Virus record (IMG/VR): IMGVR_UViG_3300044833_000104
Coordinates: 1 to 61,920 of that record
Reading direction: 5' to 3' (one strand)
From: a virus
DNA length: 61,920 nt
How positions within the stretch are numbered: position 1 is the first letter of the stretch; each line of letters starts with the position of its first letter. Position numbers and translations under genes: made by a program. This document shows positions 1-7,036 of this stretch, piece after piece. The notes beneath the pieces are model-generated. The model made no database searches and was not told the DNA's origin. It worked only from the letters and a program-made list of their open reading frames with translations.

Positions 1-127
1 CGGTAAGAGGTGGCGGATATTCCTTCGAACCGAGAAGAACGGTAAGCCCGTCTTCCTCCCCATCCCCGACGAGATGAAACGGGCGCTCGATATCGTACCG
101 GTGCCCCGAGGATGCAAGGGAGAATCG
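1..127. repeat. Terminal overlap, left copy
   Basis: These 127 bases are identical to bases 61794-61920. The repeat lies inside the integrase gene, and the reading frame continues across the joint without a break. The simplest reading is that a circular molecule was cut open by the assembler with its overlap kept, giving a unit of 61,793 bp. A true phage terminal repeat is less likely, because it would split the integrase gene. Confidence 0.95.
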
Positions 128-448
128 AAACACTTCTTCTGGAATGGTGTTAGTTCTGAGCGCACCATGAAGCATATCGCGGGTCGCGGGCTGCACTCCA
201 TTTTCAGGAGATCGGGGGTGCCAGCGGCACATGCCCATCGCTTCCGGCACACCCTGGCGACGGAGTTGATTGGCGCCGGTGCCAGCTTTGAGGTCGTCGC
301 GGACATCCTCGGGAATTCACCTGATGTCGTGCGGAAGCACTATGCAAAATGGTCACCGGCGCGACAGGTGAACATAGATTCGCTGATGGAGACCGTTCAT
401 TCGACCGCGACCTATACCACAATATCTCCGACTGACAGGGTCCAATGA
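1..448 (+). CDS. int: Tyrosine integrase, C-terminal part (continues from 61920)
   Basis: Catalytic half of the site-specific recombinase that inserts and excises the phage DNA. Joined to the part at 61096-61920 it gives 381 residues. Visible active-site residues in the joined protein are Arg218 (TALRLGD), Lys245 in the beta hairpin, the HxxRH box at about 312-316 (HRFRH), His346 and the nucleophile Tyr347 (RKHYAKW). The protein ends at 448, and the following non-coding stretch is the natural place for attP. Family assignment is secure; the target site is not known from sequence alone. Confidence 0.95.
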   Translation, partial: GKRWRIFLRTEKNGKPVFLPIPDEMKRALDIVPVPRGCKGESKHFFWNGVSSERTMKHIAGRGLHSIFRRSGVPAAHAHRFRHTLATELIGAGASFEVVADILGNSPDVVRKHYAKWSPARQVNIDSLMETVHSTATYTTISPTDRVQ

Positions 449-919
449 GCCGGGCACGTTTTGGGCACAGGCAAAAAATAGATCTGCAAGTCTTTGTTTA
501 TCAGCATGTTTACCGGTGGGCGGAGAGGGCCACGAACTTTTTGACGCTTAGCCTTTTCACCAACTTACTGATTTTACTAAGTGCCAGAAATGCAGGAAGT
601 GCAAAAAATGCAACCCGTGGGCACAAATTGGGCACGCTGTTTTGCCGGACCTTCTACATTCACTTTCCGTTTCGTCGTCCACTATTGCCCTCGAAGTTTT
701 CCACATGTCCCTGTGCTTATCTCAATCCTGACCATCGGTTATCTCAATGTCGCCTAGCAAACATAGGGGTTACGTGTCATCAGAGATTCTGCTTGTCTTT
801 TCCTGTAAGTGTGGTTACTGTGTTGATTCGTCGCACAGTTACCTTTTATGTTTTTCTTGGCCAGCGCCTTTCCCTTCGTAAGCTCTGTGTAGCGCATTCA
901 CGCGCCAAAGGAGCTTTCA
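449..919. other. Non-coding stretch after int, probable attP region
   Basis: No convincing gene is seen in these roughly 470 bases. An open frame on the plus strand runs through them but has no ribosome site and an atypical composition. The stretch holds three copies of TTGGGCAC or TGGGCAC near 463, 617 and 628, which could be integrase arm sites, and a tRNA-3'-end-like segment at 515-537. Its position directly after the integrase gene fits a phage attachment site. Confidence 0.45.
515..537 (-). other. attP: Candidate attP core, resembles a tRNA-Ser 3' end
   Basis: Read on the minus strand this segment has GTTCG followed a few bases later by CCCTCTCCGCC. That is the pattern of a tRNA T-loop followed by a serine-tRNA acceptor end (usually CTCTCCGCCA). 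Tyrosine integrases often use tRNA 3' ends as attB and carry the identical piece in attP. This is inference only: no bacterial junction is present in the window. Confidence 0.3.
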
Positions 920-1099
920 GTGAAAACTCGTCTGGCTTTATTCTTCGCCTTTGTTATCGCCATGCTCGCGTCTATGCATATTGCCACGCGCAACTATGTG
1001 CCGGTTCTCGCGCAGTCAGGGCCTCCAGGAGTTCCACCTCCGTGCCCCCCGCTCTGCAACGACAAAGGCAGCCTCAAACCTGTGCCGCACAAGAAGTAG
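920..1099 (+). CDS. Small secreted Pro/Cys-rich peptide (59 aa)
   Basis: Starts at GTG behind a good ribosome site (AAGGAG, 7 bases upstream). Residues 1-20 are a basic start plus a hydrophobic helix (LALFFAFVIAMLAS). A possible signal peptidase cut follows VPVLA near residue 32. The exported tail is Pro-rich with two cysteines (PPPCPPLC) and ends in basic residues (PVPHKK). No known family was recognised. Seven bases after the stop a hairpin begins that covers the start of the next gene, a seven-helix membrane protein, so the two are probably one transcription unit. Export is inferred from the signal sequence; a signalling or toxin role is speculation. Confidence 0.7.
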   Translation: MKTRLALFFAFVIAMLASMHIATRNYVPVLAQSGPPGVPPPCPPLCNDKGSLKPVPHKK

Positions 1100-1106
1100 A
1101 TCTCTC

Positions 1107-1136
1107 GCAAGGCGCTTCCGTATGGGGGCGCCTTGC
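1107..1136 (+). promoter_or_regulatory. Hairpin over the start of the next gene
   Basis: GCAAGGCGC (1107-1115) pairs perfectly with GCGCCTTGC (1128-1136). The right arm contains the TTG start at 1133, and the loop side holds the only G-rich ribosome-site-like run. There is no T-tract after it, so it is a weak candidate for a simple terminator. Translational gating of the seven-helix protein by ribosomes leaving the peptide gene is plausible. Confidence 0.5.
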
Positions 1137-1882
1137 ATAGCCATATCTCCCATCCCCAGTTCATCCTCTGGCTGAGCGTCCTATCCGGGCAAACCCTCGT
1201 CGGAACAGTAGCCATGCTGCGACGTAATCGTATCTTGGCGCTCTATGTGGGGGTCGAGGTGGTGAATTCCCTCGCTCTTCTGTTCCTGGCCCGTGCAGGC
1301 TCAGCTTTGGCCTACTACAAAGGCTTTGTCGCGGGGACCACCGTCGACTATGCGGCGATGGCAATTCTCGTTGCCATGATCTATGGCACTATCCGCCAGA
1401 CCGGAATACCCAGCAAGCACCACGGCATTCTTCTTCAGATTCTTGCCGGGGGGCTCGCCGCCGTAGCGATCTTCGCCGCACCCTTCCCTCTTCAAACCAT
1501 CGCCCATCCTCAGTGGCGTACAGTGCTGGCGCTTGACCGGGTTGTCTTCAACTGGCTTGCGCTCCTCCTGTCCGTCGCCCCGTTTTACGCATGGATGATC
1601 GACGCTGCCAAAGATACCCGGCTGCTGCTGATCTACCTTGGCCTCGCGGTCTATGTCGCAGTCCATCTCCAGGCGTTGGACCTCGCTATTGCAAATCACT
1701 TTCGCTTCGCCAATCTCGGCGATTTTGCCTATTTTCTATCCCTTGTCCTGTGGTGCTGTTCCTCATTCTTCCAACCTGCTACTCATCAGTGGGACCCCGC
1801 AAAGACGGAGTTACTGAAGGAAGCACTTCGCCGCAAGCGGAGATCCCTTTACGAACAATCCACGCTAAGAAAGGTTTTTTAG
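1133..1882 (+). CDS. Seven-helix integral membrane protein
   Basis: 249 residues with seven hydrophobic segments at roughly 10-30, 34-54, 64-88, 100-117, 132-155, 161-180 and 195-212, then a basic cytoplasmic tail (EALRRKRRSLYEQ). No enzymatic motif was recognised. The first possible start is TTG at 1133, inside a hairpin; a later start cannot be excluded. It follows the secreted peptide gene and precedes a one-helix protein by 3 bases. Such a protein could be a receptor, transporter or exclusion factor. Function is unknown. Confidence 0.75.
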   Translation: MHSHISHPQFILWLSVLSGQTLVGTVAMLRRNRILALYVGVEVVNSLALLFLARAGSALAYYKGFVAGTTVDYAAMAILVAMIYGTIRQTGIPSKHHGILLQILAGGLAAVAIFAAPFPLQTIAHPQWRTVLALDRVVFNWLALLLSVAPFYAWMIDAAKDTRLLLIYLGLAVYVAVHLQALDLAIANHFRFANLGDFAYFLSLVLWCCSSFFQPATHQWDPAKTELLKEALRRKRRSLYEQSTLRKVF

Positions 1883-1885
1883 ACC

Positions 1886-2413
1886 ATGAATTCGATCTAT
1901 TCCGGAGCAGCAACTCTCCTGGCCGGAGCTGGGACCCTTAGTACCCTTGGCACCTTAGTCTTCCTTCACCGCGGAACCGACCCGTCTATCGAGTCCATCC
2001 TCGAATCTACTCGCCACCTTTCGCCTTCGGGCGAAGCCGCCCTGCAGGAGGTTGCCGAAGAAAAGCTTCTGGCAGACAAACTGCTGGCTCCTGTCGAACT
2101 ATCCAAGGGCGACCGATCGACCATCTTTTGGAACTCGCGGATTTTTCTCTGTCTGGCGAATTGTATGCGACATAAATACCCCGAGGATCGCGAGCTCTTG
2201 GCAATATTTGGGGACTTTCAGCGCGATCACACCAGAATCAAATGCCTCATATTCCTTTCCTTTGTTGAGCAGGTTATTGGTAAACTTGGCGTCTGCCAGA
2301 TTTCGGAGTATCACCGTAAGCTTTTAGAGACATACGGGGATGAACTGGATCTCCTCGGCCTGATATCAGAAAAATGTGGACCGGAAGGGACCGCCATACA
2401 AGCGCTCTTATGA
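1886..2413 (+). CDS. Membrane-anchored protein, function unknown
   Basis: 175 residues. An N-terminal hydrophobic segment (residues about 6-27) is followed by a soluble, mostly helical region rich in Glu and Leu. There are no recognisable motifs. It begins three bases after the seven-helix protein and overlaps the next gene by four bases (ATGA), so it belongs to the same operon. A partner of the membrane protein is likely on context alone. Confidence 0.65.
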   Translation: MNSIYSGAATLLAGAGTLSTLGTLVFLHRGTDPSIESILESTRHLSPSGEAALQEVAEEKLLADKLLAPVELSKGDRSTIFWNSRIFLCLANCMRHKYPEDRELLAIFGDFQRDHTRIKCLIFLSFVEQVIGKLGVCQISEYHRKLLETYGDELDLLGLISEKCGPEGTAIQALL

Positions 2414-2781
2414 CTACAGATTCACGCGAAGGACTGCGAAAGCTGATTGAGGACCTGGAAGAACAGCTACGTCCACTGAAAAAGACGCTTGCGACCCTGG
2501 ATAAGCTTGCTGCTGCCCGCAATATCCCCCTGTCGGAAGAGTCGCGGTATGCCAATATGCGCCCGGTAAACGTGGCCAAGGACATCCTCAAAGAACGAGG
2601 CGAGAAGATACCAGAGGATGAACTTATAAAGACGCTTGTCGATGGCGGGATTACCTTAGGCAAAAAGCGTGGGATTTACAACGTCAGTGTCGGGTTTCGC
2701 ATTGCCTACAAAGCCGGGACGTTGACCGTTGAGGGTAAGAACAGACTCGTCGGCCTGCCCGAGTGGTCTAAGAAGAAGTGA
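2410..2781 (+). CDS. Winged-helix (HARE-HTH-like) protein
   Basis: 123 residues. Residues 5-40 look like a coiled coil (LRKLIEDLEEQLRPLKK). Residues about 55-120 resemble the HARE-type winged helix: AKDILKERG, then a helix with EDELIKTLVDGGI, and a hydrophobic end GLPEW. It overlaps the preceding gene by ATGA. It is the only DNA-binding-like fold recognised on the plus strand between int and the early promoter, so it is one candidate for a lysogeny regulator, though HARE domains are not typical phage repressors. Confidence 0.55.
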   Translation: MTTDSREGLRKLIEDLEEQLRPLKKTLATLDKLAAARNIPLSEESRYANMRPVNVAKDILKERGEKIPEDELIKTLVDGGITLGKKRGIYNVSVGFRIAYKAGTLTVEGKNRLVGLPEWSKKK

Positions 2782-2812
2782 CATACGACTGAAGGTTCGG
2801 GAAGGACACTCA

Positions 2813-3493
2813 ATGGGCATAAACAGATTGGTTGTGTTGATCATCTGCAGTGCTGGGCTGACCTTTGCACAGATGCCTGACCCAGTAAATGTCCCGTTTT
2901 CCTTCAAGGGCAATAGTCTGGGAATGACGCTGCAAGCCTTCAAGGCTTCCAATAACCAGGGCCAGGTCTGGATAGCATGGGGACCCACTAACTGGCGAGG
3001 TAAAGCAAAAAAAGAGAACCAAAAGCAGGTTCCGACTCCGCTTTGTACGGATGATTACCCGAGCCTCGCAGGTGGTTTGTCACCTGGTGAGGTGTTTTGC
3101 AATCCCGATCCAGCAGAGACTAACCCTCAAGCGCGAACCGTCGCAGGCCTCCTCTTGCCGGGCATCAGTTACTACTTCTACAACGACAAGCTGTATAAAA
3201 TCGAGATGCGCTTTGCTGCCCGGAACTACGCCGTTATTGGAGCGGCGTTTAAGGACAAATATGGCCCTGAACCGGATCGCATTGAATCTCAGTATCAGAA
3301 CGGCTTTGGTGCACACTGGGTCGGCGAGTCTCTTTTCTGGAAACGAGGCACGCAGGCGGTCCTTCTCTATGAAGGATCGCAGAACGGTCCGGGTCAAGAC
3401 CAATACAGCGACATAGGGTCATCGACTGCTACCTTTTCGGATAGCGCCCTCGCGCCTCCTCCTGTCAAACCTCACGGCAGGTCTGACTTCTAG
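2813..3493 (+). CDS. Secreted protein, function unknown
   Basis: 226 residues from the ATG at 2813. An upstream in-frame ATG at 2729 is less likely, because it lies inside the previous gene and would bury the signal peptide. Residues 1-20 form a signal peptide (MGINRLVVLIICSAGLTFAQ). The mature part contains a FKGNSLGMTLQAF segment and a GISYYFYNDKLYKIEM segment, resembling small periplasmic proteins. It closes the block ahead of the terminator at 3519. It is probably a lysogenic cargo gene rather than a virion part. Confidence 0.7.
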   Translation: MGINRLVVLIICSAGLTFAQMPDPVNVPFSFKGNSLGMTLQAFKASNNQGQVWIAWGPTNWRGKAKKENQKQVPTPLCTDDYPSLAGGLSPGEVFCNPDPAETNPQARTVAGLLLPGISYYFYNDKLYKIEMRFAARNYAVIGAAFKDKYGPEPDRIESQYQNGFGAHWVGESLFWKRGTQAVLLYEGSQNGPGQDQYSDIGSSTATFSDSALAPPPVKPHGRSDF

Positions 3494-3518
3494 CCCCGGC
3501 GGGTGACCGGGCGAACAG

Positions 3519-3546
3519 AAACCCCTCCGGAGAGGGGTTTTGCTTT
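3519..3546 (+). terminator. Intrinsic terminator after the int/cargo block
   Basis: Nine-base-pair stem AAACCCCTC / GAGGGGTTT with a four-base loop, followed directly by a T-rich run (TTTTGCTTT). It sits 26 bases after the secreted-protein gene and insulates the early promoter at 3.8 kb from int transcription. Confidence 0.85.
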
Positions 3547-3663
3547 GTGCGGGCTGGGCTCGATACCAACTGGCCTCTCTCGGTTGTTTCAGACGGTTCT
3601 AGTGGGGCCATCCGCCGTCGAATGCATGTCCGTCCACGCTGCCACACAAACTCAATCTTTGGT

Positions 3664-3720
3664 GCCAGCCGCTCCCCGTGGTTGAGTTCCCGCTTGGGCG
3701 AGACACGGGAAGCGGCTGGC
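3664..3720. repeat. Long inverted repeat in the control region
   Basis: Bases 3664-3680 and 3704-3720 are inverted copies of a 17-base sequence with one mismatch (core GCCAGCCGCT / AGCGGCTGGC), separated by 23 bases. It lies in the non-coding stretch 3547-3864 between the terminator and the early operon, just upstream of the operator. It could be a protein site or the stem of a small RNA. Confidence 0.6.
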
Positions 3721-3792
3721 TGGCTCGACCCTAGCGGGGAGCTCAGAACATACATTAGCACCTCCAGGTCGTTTTCTATTCGCGACATAGAA

Positions 3793-3834
3793 CGACATAA
3801 TTATGTTGACTTAAATAAATCGCAGGAATAGGGT
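3793..3834 (+). promoter_or_regulatory. Operator and promoter of the rightward early operon
   Basis: Bases 3793-3808 read CGACATAATTATGTTG, a palindrome with a single mismatch and the same motif as the perfect one at 60804-60819. It overlaps a -35-like TTGACT (3806-3811), with a weak -10 (TAGGGT) 17 bases on. The palindrome also contains CATAAT, which could act as a -10. A dimeric repressor bound here would block the early operon that starts at 3865. Confidence 0.6.
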
Positions 3835-3864
3835 GTCTTCAACGACTTGTTGAGGGTCGCGAAG

Positions 3865-4080
3865 ATGCCAAAATTCCTATCTATAGTCAGGGTTCACTGG
3901 AACCCCCGCATGAGCAGCAAGCGCCTGAAAGAGCTGCTCAACACCCCAAACATCCACGAAGACGATGAGGACGCCATCCTTGGCGAACTCCAAATGCGGG
4001 ACGCTGAAGAGCTTCCGTACGACTATCCGTGCCTCGACTACTCCCTTCAGCGGCACGAAGCCATGGGAGGCCCGCGATGA
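3865..4080 (+). CDS. First early protein, unknown function
   Basis: 71 residues; the ATG at 3865 has GAGGG 8 bases upstream. An in-frame TTG at 3847 is a weaker start. It contains NPRMSSKRLKELLNTPN and an acidic middle. It is the first gene behind the operator-promoter and is joined to the next by an ATGA overlap. No family recognised. Confidence 0.6.
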   Translation: MPKFLSIVRVHWNPRMSSKRLKELLNTPNIHEDDEDAILGELQMRDAEELPYDYPCLDYSLQRHEAMGGPR

Positions 4081-4319
4081 GCGTAGACCTCCGCACGCTT
4101 CCGCCGGTGGGATACAAGCCCGGTACCAATCAGCCGATCTTCTCTACAATCCCGCCCGAGCAGCGCGCCAAGTGGCTGCAGAGATGGGCGCAGATGGACG
4201 CCGAAGGCAAAGAGGCGCGGCACTACACCCGCTATGAGTGGGATCTGCGCAAAACTTTCACCGAACTTGAGACGCGTGAGGAGCAGCTAGACGCGTGCAT
4301 ACGAAAGGGGCACCAATGA
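4077..4319 (+). CDS. Hypothetical early protein
   Basis: 80 residues, starting in an ATGA overlap with the previous gene. Charged and helical (EQRAKWLQRWAQMDAEGKEARHYTRYEWDLRKTF). No family recognised. Confidence 0.6.
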   Translation: MSVDLRTLPPVGYKPGTNQPIFSTIPPEQRAKWLQRWAQMDAEGKEARHYTRYEWDLRKTFTELETREEQLDACIRKGHQ

Positions 4320-4519
4320 TGACCTTGCCTTGGGCTCCAAACCCGAACAAATGCTCCGAGTGCAAAGGCATTGGCTTAGTTGTGCGCCAGGTCCCCTGCG
4401 ACCTCTATACCAACGGCTTCGCTACTGTCGCCGCCACTTGCCCTACCTGTCTTGGATCGGGCCGCAATATGCCCTTGCCGGTGGACGTCAAGCTCCTGGC
4501 TGCCGGGGGTGAGCGATGA
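4316..4519 (+). CDS. Zinc-finger miniprotein (DnaJ-type CxxC)
   Basis: 67 residues with CSECKGIG near the start and CPTCLGSG near residue 48. This is two CxxCxGxG half-sites as in DnaJ zinc domains, enough to bind one zinc. It overlaps both neighbours by four bases. Role unknown. Confidence 0.6.
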   Translation: MMTLPWAPNPNKCSECKGIGLVVRQVPCDLYTNGFATVAATCPTCLGSGRNMPLPVDVKLLAAGGER

Positions 4520-4692
4520 TCAACACGGCTACATACCCCACACTCGCCTCCCAGCCTCCCGCGCAGCAGCCCAACACCCGCGATGCTGCCGTCAACCGCG
4601 CCTTCCCTTGTGCAGCCTGCAAGGGAGCAGGGAGCTGTTCTGTTTGCATGACCCTCTACACCGAAAGCACCTACGAGGACCGCGACCGATGA
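4516..4692 (+). CDS. Zinc-finger miniprotein
   Basis: 58 residues, starting in an ATGA overlap. It has CAACKGAGSC and CSVCM in the second half, a compact CxxC...CxxC pair. Too short for most gene finders, but fully consistent with the overlapping chain of genes around it. Confidence 0.55.
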   Translation: MINTATYPTLASQPPAQQPNTRDAAVNRAFPCAACKGAGSCSVCMTLYTESTYEDRDR

Positions 4693-4889
4693 GCCTCTCA
4701 CTCTCCATTCGACCTACCGATACAGGCGTCTCCATCGAACTCATGGGAATCATCCGCGTTTGCAAGCACTGCCGGATGCCGATACTGCGTGATTTCTTTG
4801 GCTGGAGTCACCCGGAAAACGGCGGCTTCTCCTGGTGCAACATGAGCGACGACAGCGAAGCCAAAGCAGAACCGGCGGTGGCGGCATGA
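4689..4889 (+). CDS. Hypothetical small protein
   Basis: 66 residues, ATGA overlap with the gene before. It contains CKHCRMPI and a later Cys (WCNMS), suggesting a zinc ribbon. Acidic, Ala-rich tail. No family recognised. Confidence 0.55.
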   Translation: MSLSLSIRPTDTGVSIELMGIIRVCKHCRMPILRDFFGWSHPENGGFSWCNMSDDSEAKAEPAVAA

Positions 4890-5074
4890 CACCTGCACAG
4901 CAAATAGCCGGATACCTCAAACTCACCCGCGCCCACTACTACCTCAATGGCCGCCACAGCCCCAGCCCATGCCTAGCTCTGCGGAGTCTCATCGCTTTCG
5001 AGATGGAGTCGGAAATCCTGTTTATAGCGATCGACCTCAAGAACTTTTTGGAATATGACGAGGTGGCGGCATGA
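4886..5074 (+). CDS. Hypothetical small protein
   Basis: 62 residues, ATGA overlaps on both sides. Mostly helical (MTPAQQIAGYLKLTRAHYY). No family recognised; support comes from the unbroken overlap chain. Confidence 0.55.
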   Translation: MTPAQQIAGYLKLTRAHYYLNGRHSPSPCLALRSLIAFEMESEILFIAIDLKNFLEYDEVAA

Positions 5075-5478
5075 ACTACACAATCTATCGCGGTAGTTGG
5101 CGGCGCGGCGGCGACCGTCAAGAGCTAACAGCAGATTTAGGCGACACCTCGCTATACCAAGCCAGAACGAAAATGATGTGCTGTCTGGGCCAGTGCGCCT
5201 TTGAGCTAGGCGTTTCTCTCGAAAAGCTAGAGGATGTTGGCGAGCCAGCGGACGTTTGTGACGAAGAAGATGCCCTCATATTCGGCCGCCTCCTAAACGA
5301 CGAAGAAGATTGGGGAAGGCAGAGCAAATTCTCTAATGAAGCCATTGGGATAAACGACAACGAAGCAATCACCGATAAGCTACGCGAAGAGCTCCTGACC
5401 AAGCTTGCTGTAAATCATGGCCATACGGTGACGTTCGTTGACGGGGTCGCGCCTTGGTTCGCGGAGGTTGCGGCATGA
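5071..5478 (+). CDS. Hypothetical protein
   Basis: 135 residues, acidic after residue 45 (VGEPADVCDEEDALIFGRLLNDEEDW). ATGA overlaps on both sides. No family recognised. Confidence 0.6.
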   Translation: MNYTIYRGSWRRGGDRQELTADLGDTSLYQARTKMMCCLGQCAFELGVSLEKLEDVGEPADVCDEEDALIFGRLLNDEEDWGRQSKFSNEAIGINDNEAITDKLREELLTKLAVNHGHTVTFVDGVAPWFAEVAA

Positions 5479-5678
5479 CCAACCTCTACGGCATGAACGA
5501 CTACTACCGATCCGGCCCGCACGAACCTGACACCCGCGATGACTATGACTCACTGCGCGACGAACCGGAGTGCTGCAACCCTAACTCCGCAACCAGCGAA
5601 GCCAATAGAGAGCAAACACAGAGAGCCAGCAATGTAGCTTGGCGGGCACGCCTGGAGGCCACTCGTGCACAGCAATAG
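5475..5678 (+). CDS. Hypothetical small protein
   Basis: 67 residues, Asp/Asn/Arg-rich and probably poorly folded (DTRDDYDSLRDEPECCNPNS). Starts in an ATGA overlap. No family recognised. Confidence 0.5.
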   Translation: MTNLYGMNDYYRSGPHEPDTRDDYDSLRDEPECCNPNSATSEANREQTQRASNVAWRARLEATRAQQ

Positions 5679-5829
5679 CAACTGGGGCGGCATCTGTGGT
5701 GCAGGCTTCCTCATCGTTCTCTGTGCGGCGATCCTGTGGGCCTCAGAGCATGAGCCGCAGATACTTGCCCTCCTCGAACGTGTGACCAACATGCTCCCAC
5801 CCAAAGGGGACGACTATGACACCTTCTAA
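5665..5829 (+). CDS. Single-helix membrane miniprotein
   Basis: 54 residues from GTG with GGAGG 6 bases upstream. One membrane segment (residues about 9-27, GICGAGFLIVLCAAILW), then a short acidic tail. It overlaps the 3' end of the previous gene and the 5' end of the next, another one-helix protein. The pair could act at the membrane early in infection, but nothing identifies a function. Confidence 0.5.
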   Translation: MHSNSNWGGICGAGFLIVLCAAILWASEHEPQILALLERVTNMLPPKGDDYDTF

Positions 5830-5944
5830 CCTCGCCCTCGGGCTTATTGCCATCGGTGCCGTGATGGTGGCCCTCATCCTTGTCGGCCTCGCCTCCGTGG
5901 CGTTGGACATTGCCCGCGTGTTCCGCAGAAGGAAGGTCCGCTGA
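5816..5944 (+). CDS. Single-helix membrane miniprotein
   Basis: 42 residues. The ATG has AAGGGG upstream. Almost the whole protein is one helix (LALGLIAIGAVMVALILVGL) with a basic cytoplasmic end (RVFRRRKVR). Its stop overlaps the next ATG. Confidence 0.5.
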   Translation: MTPSNLALGLIAIGAVMVALILVGLASVALDIARVFRRRKVR

Positions 5945-6294
5945 TGAAGAGGAAACGCACGAAAGATGCCGTAATGAGTGGGTTTACGCAAGGACCATGG
6001 CAGTTCAACCCTGAGCGCGGCGATATCACAGCGCCGAGCGTCCCGAAAGAGTCCTCCCGCTTAGGTCGCGGGGATGATCGTGACGAAATTTGGAATTACT
6101 ACGGGGGCGAGCTTGTGGCTGAGACGGTTTCGGCATGTGACGGGCCGCTGCTCACCGCCGCGCTGGAACTCTATCAAGCCCTGCGGGCTCTGCGCTCCTT
6201 CATGTGGGCTCAAGGGTACGCGGACCAAACAGCGGAAATGGCGCAAGCAGATGCGGCGATCGCGAAAGTTGAGGCCCGGAGTAAGGCGGGATAG
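5944..6294 (+). CDS. Hypothetical protein
   Basis: 116 residues. A basic start (MKRKRTK) is followed by GPWQFNPERGD, then a C-terminal helical segment of the type LLTAALELYQALRALRSF that recurs in phage early proteins. The gene ends just before the first GGYNN repeat array. Confidence 0.55.
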   Translation: MKRKRTKDAVMSGFTQGPWQFNPERGDITAPSVPKESSRLGRGDDRDEIWNYYGGELVAETVSACDGPLLTAALELYQALRALRSFMWAQGYADQTAEMAQADAAIAKVEARSKAG

Positions 6295-6299
6295 ACATT

Positions 6300-6377
6300 G
6301 ACATGGCGCGGCATAGCTTGGCATGGCACGGCTGGGCGCGGTATGGCGTGACAAGGGTTCCCGCTCTCAGGAGCGGG
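6300..6377 (+). repeat. GGYNN repeat array 1 with terminal hairpin
   Basis: From 6300 to 6359 the sequence keeps a strict 5-base register, twelve units of consensus GG(C/T)NN; examples are GGCGC, GGCAT, GGCAC and GGTAT. Two or three units have lost a G. A hairpin follows at once: CCCGCTC (6360-6366), loop TCAG, GAGCGGG (6371-6377). The array lies in the leader of the gene at 6422, with A-rich sequence and a ribosome site between. Two similar arrays occur at 7050 and 7191. It is not a CRISPR: the units are too short and have no spacers. Confidence 0.85.
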
Positions 6378-6421
6378 GGCAAAACAAAAACGAACAAGAC
6401 CAACAAAGGAGAAATCGCACA

Positions 6422-7036
6422 ATGTACAAAACTCTAAATCGCACACTAACTGGCATCTCACCGATTCTTTTACACAACGGTCGGCTGGCAAACCCGCTCG
6501 ACCCAATGTCGAAGGCAATGAAGGAAGTAAGCGCTAAAAAGAAAAAGACCGATGACGACCACAAACTGATGTCAGACATTGAGTGGCTCGGTTCAATCTA
6601 CACAGCGAGCGAAATCAACGTGACAATTCGCGGCTATAACGTTGCCGTCAAGTGCGACGGACCTGTCTGCATACCGGGCGACAACATCTCATCCATGCTC
6701 GCACTTGCAGGTGCAAAGTCGCGCCGGAAACAAGCATTCACGGCTGGCGTGTTGGTGGATGGCGATTTCCCCTTGCAATACTCCGGCCCCTCAACTCTCG
6801 CAGAGTTGTTTGCGAAGCCCGCATATCGATACATCAAGGGCTGCCGAATCGGCCAGTCGCGTGTCATGCGAACGCGGCCAATTTTCCGTTCGTGGAGTTT
6901 ACAAATTGCAATTCAGTATCTGTCGGATTTGTTGAATCCGAATGAGGTTGATGAAGCATTGACGCTTGCAGGCGCACAGATTGGCTTGTGTGACTATCGC
7001 CCGAGGTATGGACGGTTCTCGGTGCAAGCCGCATAA
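6422..7036 (+). CDS. RAMP/Cas7-like protein (tentative)
   Basis: 204 residues, with AAAGGAG about 12 bases upstream. Three features recall the RAMP (Cas7-type RNA-binding) fold: an N-terminal strand and loop TLTGISPILLHNGRL; a central CIPGDNISSML at the place where Csm3/Cmr4 proteins have IPGSSLKG; and a C-terminal glycine/arginine loop YRPRYGRFSV like the G-rich loop of Cas7. It is shorter than most Cas7 proteins. No other CRISPR gene or array was seen. The gene is flanked by GGYNN arrays on both sides, which makes an RNA- or ssDNA-binding role attractive. The fold assignment is motif-based inference; that it is a real gene is well supported. Confidence 0.6.
   Translation: MYKTLNRTLTGISPILLHNGRLANPLDPMSKAMKEVSAKKKKTDDDHKLMSDIEWLGSIYTASEINVTIRGYNVAVKCDGPVCIPGDNISSMLALAGAKSRRKQAFTAGVLVDGDFPLQYSGPSTLAELFAKPAYRYIKGCRIGQSRVMRTRPIFRSWSLQIAIQYLSDLLNPNEVDEALTLAGAQIGLCDYRPRYGRFSVQAA

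Noticed and set aside
1-127. Genuine phage terminal redundancy
   Set aside because: The repeat is exactly 127 bases and lies inside int, as expected of an assembly overlap, not of a packaging end.
445-1140. 231-residue open frame after the integrase
   Set aside because: No ribosome site, composition unlike protein, and it overlaps the better supported 920-1099 gene and the attP-like region.
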